DNA from: Synergistaceae bacterium
GTDB lineage: Bacteria > Synergistota > Synergistia > Synergistales > Aminobacteriaceae
Direction of reading: 5' to 3'
Assembly: GCA_017448375.1 (NCBI GenBank)
Contig: JAFSLR010000369.1
Span: forward strand, 1 to 6,264
Length of the DNA stretch: 6,264 bases
Position numbers and translations under genes: made by a program. Positions 1-4,158 of the stretch are shown piece by piece (position 1 is the stretch's first letter; the number at the start of each line of letters is the position of its first letter). The notes below the pieces were generated by a model. That model searched no databases. It was not told where the DNA came from and saw only the letters and a list, made by a program, of their open reading frames with translations.

Positions 1-264
1 GTCATCATAAATTATGAGAATGTCGGATAAATCTATTTTGTAGAAATTAACGGCCTCGCTTACGGAAATTCCGCTTGAGTTCATGAATGTTAAAGGCTTA
101 AGGAGGATAACGTCATTCCATTTCCAGAACTCCCCGTGAAAATTCTGACGGGGCTTTCCGAGATTGTTGTTTACCGCTATGAAGTCAGCGCAAAGCCAGC
201 CCATATTATGACGGGTGAAAGCGTATTCAGTTCCCGGGTTACCTAAGCCGGCTATGAGTCTCAT
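1..264 (-). CDS. pth: Peptidyl-tRNA hydrolase, N-terminal 88 codons (3' end beyond window)
   Basis: Peptidyl-tRNA hydrolase cleaves the ester bond of peptidyl-tRNAs that drop off the ribosome and so recycles tRNA in the cytoplasm. The translated reverse strand begins MRLIAGLGNPGTEYAFTRHN and shows the family signatures in order: GLGNPG at residues 6-11, TRHNMGW at 17-23 with the catalytic His20, KPLTFMNSSG at 56-65 with the tRNA/peptide-binding Asn62, and IIYDD at 84-88 whose Asp corresponds to the residue that activates the catalytic His. The usual length is about 190 residues, so roughly the second half lies outside the window. The ATG lies 4 bases after the rplY stop. An AGAGGA ribosome-binding site (276-281) inside the end of rplY supports this start. 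It is almost certainly co-transcribed and translationally coupled with rplY. The visible part is intact. Confidence 0.96.
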   Translation of the reverse strand, partial: MRLIAGLGNPGTEYAFTRHNMGWLCADFIAVNNNLGKPRQNFHGEFWKWNDVILLKPLTFMNSSGISVSEAVNFYKIDLSDILIIYDD

Positions 265-268
265 TGCG

Positions 269-934
269 CTATTTGTCCTCTGATTCTTCTTCCTTAGCTG
301 CTTTGCCTTTTGCTACGACCTCAACATCTGCTGCTACTGTCTCTTCGGCTTCGGGTTCTGCGTCCTCAACTCCGCGTGATGTTACAACGATTGCGACAAC
401 CTCTTCGGGGTCAGCGAGTGCCGTAACGTTTTCGGGTAGCTTAAGGTCTGAAACGTGAATAGCGTCGCCGATGTTAAGCCCGGAAACGTCAACCGTAATC
501 ACATCAGGTATGCTCATAGGAAGTGTCTCGACTTCAAGCTCATGAATCGACTCAAGAACTCCGCCGTCCTTAATGCCCTGAGAGTCGTCGCGCCCTGTAA
601 CTTCAACGGGAATGTTGACCGTAATTTTGCGTCCTCTCACAAGGTGGAGGAAGTCAATATGTAACGGCATGTCGTTTAAGGGGTGTCTCTGAGCCTCGCG
701 GATAATGCAAAGTTCCTCGCGTCCGTCTGGGAGTTTAACGTTGAGGCGTGTTGACTCCCATCTTCCTGCGAGTATCCTCTCAATTTCGCGCATATTTACT
801 TTCCCGATAATGTTCGGGGAAATCTCCGGGCCGTACATTACGCAGGGTACGTAACCTTCGCGGCGTATTCTGCCGTTTTCGCCTTTGCCCGTTTTCTCAC
901 GGGACTCCATCACTAACGTTACTATGTCAGCCAT
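269..934 (-). CDS. rplY: 50S ribosomal protein L25, long CTC form
   Basis: L25 binds 5S rRNA in the central protuberance of the large ribosomal subunit. The longer CTC (general stress protein) form adds a second beta domain. At 221 residues this is the long form. The N-terminal 5S-binding domain covers about residues 1-95 (early TGKGENGRIRREGYVPCVMYG, then the PLHIDFLHL segment near residues 92-100). The C-terminal TL5/CTC domain follows to about residue 185, with IPVEVTG, the GGVLE segment and the LEVETLPMSIPD stretch typical of the family. The last ~35 residues form an acidic Glu/Ala/Lys tail, common in CTC proteins and probably disordered. AGGAGAG at 945-951 lies 10 bases before the ATG and supports the start. 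The gene sits 44 bases after the phosphatase gene and 4 bases before pth. A promoter at 978-986 can drive the rplY-pth pair. Confidence 0.96.
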   Translation of the reverse strand: MADIVTLVMESREKTGKGENGRIRREGYVPCVMYGPEISPNIIGKVNMREIERILAGRWESTRLNVKLPDGREELCIIREAQRHPLNDMPLHIDFLHLVRGRKITVNIPVEVTGRDDSQGIKDGGVLESIHELEVETLPMSIPDVITVDVSGLNIGDAIHVSDLKLPENVTALADPEEVVAIVVTSRGVEDAEPEAEETVAADVEVVAKGKAAKEEESEDK

Positions 935-977
935 GAAAATTTATCTCTCCTTTTTATGTTTGCTGATTGCGCGTGTA

Positions 978-986
978 ATTATAGCA
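978..986 (-). promoter_or_regulatory. Extended -10 promoter for rplY-pth
   Basis: The reverse strand reads TGCTATAAT: a perfect TATAAT hexamer (983 down to 978) preceded by the TGn extension. Its last bases overlap the TAA stop codon of the upstream phosphatase gene. No good -35 hexamer is seen at 16-18 bases upstream, which is usual for extended -10 promoters. Transcription would begin near 971 and give a leader of roughly 37 nt containing the AGGAGAG ribosome-binding site. I see no terminator between the phosphatase gene and rplY, so read-through from upstream may also contribute. Confidence 0.6.
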
Positions 987-1920
987 CTCGTTTGCGGCTG
1001 AACAGCTTAATCACTATCGGCCAAAACACTACAATGTAGAACAGCATTATGCTTTTTGAGGCAAGTTTCCCGGCATGTGGGCCTAAAATCCCCTGCATTA
1101 CCCCGCCGAGATTCCAAATTATATAGTGAAGCGGAATCATTCCCACAATGCACAGAATTACGCCCTTCACATTAAATCCTGTAGGCTCAAATTTCACGAA
1201 CCGACTCTCAACGTACCACGCAAGAATGAACGGTGCAAAAGCTCCGGCATCGCCCCACGAATCAATCTGCATTTTCACGGGGTCAACGATTAATTTCCCG
1301 TCAGCATTATAATCCATCGGGTAAGGCTTGTATGTTATGTAAACCATCGTCAATATTCCCATAAGCGCGAAGATAATCATAACTTTAGCGTCATTCTCCG
1401 GGTGCTTGTCGAGATATGCGAATACCTTATGGCCGATATAAACCGACAACACTCCGAGCAATATACCTACAATTACGTCCTGCGGAGTGTGAACGCCGAG
1501 ATAGTTCCTCGAAAATGCCGTAACGATAATCAGCGCAACACACACAAACCGCACCAGCTTGTTTTTTGTGAAGGCAATTAATCCTCCGTATATCGGTGTG
1601 AATGTCATCGTATGCCCGCTTGGAAACGAATAACCGCCCGCTGTCTTTATCGAATCTCCAGCAGGTATTATTCTGGGGTCTCGAACCCAAGGACGATAAA
1701 TGCACGCTGTAAGTTTCACGAGTGAGTTAATCGTCTGGCTGAGTTTGTACGAAAAGAGAATGAAGAGTCCGCTGCGTTTGTTCAAGCACCAGTATATGAA
1801 TGCCGGAATGAGAAGTATATCCCTTGTCCCGAAATACGATAATTGCTCAAAGAGCGGAGTCAGCGCGTTGTTCGTAGCGTTACGCCATTCCTGAAGCCAA
1901 AGCAAATATTGTATGTCCAT
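979..1920 (-). CDS. PAP2-family membrane phosphatase
   Basis: This is an integral membrane acid phosphatase of the PAP2 (type 2 phosphatidate phosphatase) superfamily, whose members dephosphorylate lipid phosphates such as phosphatidate, undecaprenyl pyrophosphate or related substrates. The three-part active site is complete: K-x6-RP with Lys69, Arg76 and Pro77; PSGH at 100-103; and SR-x5-H-x3-D with Ser137, Arg138, His144 (the expected phosphohistidine nucleophile relay) and Asp148. Hydrophobic segments lie near residues 34-46, 52-66, 106-118, 124-136, 147-165, 179-196, 226-236, 252-270 and 290-307. The last ~150 residues form a further membrane region beyond the PAP2 core, as in longer family members of Firmicutes-like bacteria. 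AGGGAGGA at 1927-1934 precedes the ATG by 6 bases and fixes the start. The substrate cannot be read from the sequence. A role in undecaprenyl-phosphate recycling or phospholipid turnover is a guess from the family. Confidence 0.9.
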   Translation of the reverse strand: MDIQYLLWLQEWRNATNNALTPLFEQLSYFGTRDILLIPAFIYWCLNKRSGLFILFSYKLSQTINSLVKLTACIYRPWVRDPRIIPAGDSIKTAGGYSFPSGHTMTFTPIYGGLIAFTKNKLVRFVCVALIIVTAFSRNYLGVHTPQDVIVGILLGVLSVYIGHKVFAYLDKHPENDAKVMIIFALMGILTMVYITYKPYPMDYNADGKLIVDPVKMQIDSWGDAGAFAPFILAWYVESRFVKFEPTGFNVKGVILCIVGMIPLHYIIWNLGGVMQGILGPHAGKLASKSIMLFYIVVFWPIVIKLFSRKRVL

Positions 1921-1935
1921 ATTGAATCCTCCCTA

Positions 1936-1970
1936 AAGAAAATCCCCCTGCCTTTTTCGACAAGGGGATT
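1936..1970 (-). terminator. Intrinsic terminator after the leukocidin-like lipoprotein gene
   Basis: On the reverse strand, AATCCCC (1970 down to 1964) pairs with GGGGATT (1947 down to 1941). The stem can extend by a TG/CA pair beyond one C-A mismatch and closes on a loop of about 10 bases. The distal arm runs straight into TTCTTT, giving a T-rich tail in the minus direction only; the plus direction lacks one. It begins 24 bases after the lipoprotein stop and ends just before the ribosome-binding site of the phosphatase gene, so it most likely ends the lipoprotein transcript and separates the two genes. Confidence 0.7.
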
Positions 1971-1973
1971 CAT

Positions 1974-1979
1974 ATTGTA
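1974..1979 (-). promoter_or_regulatory. Possible -10 box (TACAAT) for the phosphatase gene
   Basis: The phosphatase gene needs a transcript that escapes the terminator at 1936-1970. The reverse strand carries TACAAT (five of six consensus bases) directly upstream of that hairpin. A start about seven bases downstream would fall near 1967, inside the first stem arm, so such transcripts would carry only a shortened hairpin. I find no convincing -35 hexamer at the right distance, and the TG before the box is one base out of place for an extended -10. This is a weak call; read-through is the alternative. Confidence 0.25.
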
Positions 1980-1993
1980 CACGGCTGATATTG

Positions 1994-4081
1994 TTACCTT
2001 ATTGTTGACTGCTGAACGTAAACTTTTACGACGCTTCCTGTTCTGTTGTTCGGGAGAAGTTCGGTTACTGTGATTACCGCCTGACGTACTGCGTAAGCTC
2101 CTCCGGCGTTCGGGTGTGCGTCAATGTTGAACCTGATGAAACGTTCCTGCGCTCCTGTGTCTGTTCCTGTTGAGTCTGAACCGATTTTGCACCAGTCGGA
2201 ATCGCTTTCAACTTTCCAGTCTGAGTTGCAGAGAAGTCTAAAGGCTGCTTCCTGTGCGCCTGCATTGGTGTTGAAATTCGTCTGGCTCACGTAAACATGA
2301 GCGGGAGCAGGGGCGCAAATGTCAGCGGCATTCGTTACGTCAATCGTCTGCGCTCTTCCGTTGTTGAGATTCCTGTCTCCTCTGTTGCTGCCCCACGGCC
2401 TGTAGCAGTATCCCGCGCCGAACGCGAAACGCTCGCCCACTGTCGGATTGGCGATGAGTTTCACTCTGTCCCGGTTCTGCCAGAAATCTTTCTTGACTTC
2501 CCATATCCATTCGGTCGTGAACTCGATTCTGGTTGTTGACGCGCTGTCAAGATTAAGTTTTATCCAGTAGTCCTTGTCTCCGAAAATGTTGTAGTAATGC
2601 TTCTGCTCGTTGCCGTTCGCTTCTTTTGTGAAATACGCAGTGAACTTCGCGTTTGATAAGCCGCACTCATTCTGAATGCGCCAGTTCTGTGTCGTGTAAG
2701 TTATGCTGTTGGAGTGCGATGCGCTTTGTGAGATCTTCGCGTTAAAGCTAAATTCGGCTGATTCCCCGGTTACTTTGCCTCCGAAGCCTACTTCAGTGCT
2801 TATGCTCCAGCTGTCGGACTTTGTAACGGTCTGCTTCTCAGGAACTGAATCGCCGGGAATGTTATAGATAAGCTGTACTTTGTTCGGGTCATTGTCTGCG
2901 CCCTCAATGTATGCCTGATTGATTAAGTAGTCTGTGAAGCCCGCGTAATAGTCCGTGTAGAATGCCGGGTCGCCGTCCGTGTAATTCCTCTGCGGATTCG
3001 TCTCCTGTGTGTGAGGCATGCTTGAAAGTGTTGCCTGTACAAGATAGAAGTCTGAGCCGGTAGCAAACGAATGGCACGAATAAACATGATATATGCCCTT
3101 TGTCTCTCGTGTTATCGTCCTGTTGTAAAGTCCGCTGTTGTAGTCTCCGAACGGGGCGAATGTCTTTGTGTAGTTGAACGGTATGGTTTTGTGATGAGCC
3201 GCCGCAAGTGCTGTAAGCTCGTCAGCCGCCGCAGCCGCTTTCAGTGCCGCAATAGCTTCTGAGGCCGCAAGCTCTGAGTCGATACCGTTCCCGCACCAAT
3301 GGAAGAAATCCATCAGCCTCTTGACGTTGTAATCTCTCACAATTTTTCGTACATCCTCTGATGTCGTGCCTGTGTAGGGGTACTCTGTGTAATCCGCATC
3401 GCCTGAGGCAACATCGTCAACGTCAGCTGTAACGTCTGAGGAAATCACAGAGCCTTCACCGTTCTTATATGTGAAAGAATCCCACTGCGGCATTTGGTAC
3501 GCGAATGTATGAAGCTGGCCTTTGTCATCAGAAGCCATTGCAAGCGCGAAAATATCTAAGCCTTCAGCATGGCCGCCGACCTTAACATCAAAAGATACTC
3601 CGAGAGCTTTATACAGCTTGTTGACGTTCTCCGCTTTCGGTGAAAGAAGAGCTATTACTTCTCCCCTTGTGAAAGCCGCCCTAAGATCATTCGAGAGGAG
3701 CGCAACTGCTTTGTCAGATGATACTGCCTGAGGCGTTACGTCAGTATACACATCGCCGTTTGCTGAGAACTCCGCAACGTGAAGACCCCTTGCGTTAATC
3801 TTTGCTAATGTGCCGTCCTTGTCGAGCGACTCGAACATCTCCACCAATGCCGCGACATCTTTGTAGAGTTCCGCAACATCATCATCAGTTAATACTGCTT
3901 CTGCCTGATATTCCTTCTTGATGTTCTCTTCCCCGTCAGTACGTTCTGCGCCGTTGTTGCCGTTTGTGCCGCCGGGGATCTGAACGTCTCCTCCTCCGCT
4001 TCCTCCGCAGCCGCCCGAAGCAATAACCGCGAAAATGAGTCCGCAAATCATAAGCCACGTACAAAATCTTTTGTGTTTCAT
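1994..4081 (-). CDS. Secreted lipoprotein with leukocidin/hemolysin-like pore-forming module and BACON-like domain
   Basis: This 695-residue protein is probably exported and lipid-anchored. A basic N-terminus (KHKR) and hydrophobic core (residues 9-22) lead to ASGGC with Cys25 as the likely lipidated residue; the lipobox is loose. A Gly/Asn-rich linker (26-46) follows. Residues ~55-325 are a region I do not recognise, with an Ala-rich helical stretch at 270-297. Residues ~330-555 resemble the leukocidin/hemolysin family: YLVQATL near 346, VPEKQTVTKSDSWSIS (413-428), an alternating Ser/Thr-hydrophobic stretch (425-465) like a pre-stem/stem hairpin, and SITYTTQNW (459-467) in the place of the staphylococcal SY.Q.(N/D)Y motif. 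Residues ~593-692 look like a BACON beta-sandwich with paired SDW motifs (620-622, 628-630) and a final VYVQQ. AAGGA at 4092-4096 lies 10 bases before the ATG. The gene has its own promoter and terminator. Pore formation is inferred from family resemblance; target and toxicity are unknown. A non-toxic surface adhesin is possible. Confidence 0.7.
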   Translation of the reverse strand: MKHKRFCTWLMICGLIFAVIASGGCGGSGGGDVQIPGGTNGNNGAERTDGEENIKKEYQAEAVLTDDDVAELYKDVAALVEMFESLDKDGTLAKINARGLHVAEFSANGDVYTDVTPQAVSSDKAVALLSNDLRAAFTRGEVIALLSPKAENVNKLYKALGVSFDVKVGGHAEGLDIFALAMASDDKGQLHTFAYQMPQWDSFTYKNGEGSVISSDVTADVDDVASGDADYTEYPYTGTTSEDVRKIVRDYNVKRLMDFFHWCGNGIDSELAASEAIAALKAAAAADELTALAAAHHKTIPFNYTKTFAPFGDYNSGLYNRTITRETKGIYHVYSCHSFATGSDFYLVQATLSSMPHTQETNPQRNYTDGDPAFYTDYYAGFTDYLINQAYIEGADNDPNKVQLIYNIPGDSVPEKQTVTKSDSWSISTEVGFGGKVTGESAEFSFNAKISQSASHSNSITYTTQNWRIQNECGLSNAKFTAYFTKEANGNEQKHYYNIFGDKDYWIKLNLDSASTTRIEFTTEWIWEVKKDFWQNRDRVKLIANPTVGERFAFGAGYCYRPWGSNRGDRNLNNGRAQTIDVTNAADICAPAPAHVYVSQTNFNTNAGAQEAAFRLLCNSDWKVESDSDWCKIGSDSTGTDTGAQERFIRFNIDAHPNAGGAYAVRQAVITVTELLPNNRTGSVVKVYVQQSTIR
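2006..2305 (-). other. BACON-like C-terminal domain of the lipoprotein
   Basis: This encodes residues ~593-692. The pattern is that of BACON beta-sandwiches: an opening VYVSQTNF strand, then W.V followed eight residues later by a second Trp (SDWKVESDSDWCKIG), a loop rich in Ser/Thr/Asp, RFIRFNIDAHPN, the RQAVITV strand and the closing VYVQQ strand. BACON domains are found mainly in surface or secreted proteins of gut Bacteroidetes and are thought to bind carbohydrate or mucin. Two cysteines, Cys618 and Cys631, flank the Trp pair and might form a disulfide. The assignment rests on pattern recognition alone. Confidence 0.6.
2417..3094 (-). other. Leukocidin/hemolysin-like region of the lipoprotein
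   Basis: This encodes residues ~330-555. The candidate membrane-inserting hairpin is at residues ~425-465 (about 2687-2809). There, small polar residues alternate with hydrophobic ones for some 40 residues with a Gly-rich centre (GFGG, 432-435) and no charged clusters. After it come SITYTTQNW and a KFTAYF strand, equivalent to the conserved strand after the stem in staphylococcal toxins and Vibrio cholerae cytolysin. TTRIEFTTEWIWEVK (516-530) then resembles the late beta-strands of those cytolysins. The boundaries are approximate. Confidence 0.6.
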
Positions 4082-4118
4082 GATAAATCGTTCCTTTCAT
4101 GTAGAAATTGATACGTAA

Positions 4119-4147
4119 ATTTTACACTGTTGAAACGTCGTAATCAA
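4119..4147 (-). promoter_or_regulatory. Sigma70-type promoter of the lipoprotein gene
   Basis: On the reverse strand a -35 TTGATT (4147 down to 4142) and a -10 TAAAAT (4124 down to 4119) are separated by exactly 17 bases. Both keep the key TTGA and TAnnnT positions. Transcription would start near 4112, about 30 bases before the ATG, leaving room for the AAGGA ribosome-binding site. The promoter lies wholly in the 77-base gap after the nucleotidyltransferase gene. I found no convincing terminator for that upstream gene, so some read-through is possible. Confidence 0.65.
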
Positions 4148-4158
4148 CTCTCACTCCG

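Noticed and set aside
1427..1705. 92-codon minus-strand reading frame inside the phosphatase gene
   Set aside because: It is an alternative frame of the PAP2 gene, which carries all catalytic motifs in its own frame.
3180..3275. GC-rich repetitive-looking stretch
   Set aside because: It encodes the Ala-rich helix (residues ~270-297) of the lipoprotein and shows no regular repeat unit at the DNA level.
4115..4125. Small inverted repeat GTAAA-T-TTTAC over the -10 box of the lipoprotein promoter
   Set aside because: The five-base arms are AT-rich and short; a match of this kind is expected by chance and is not enough to call an operator.
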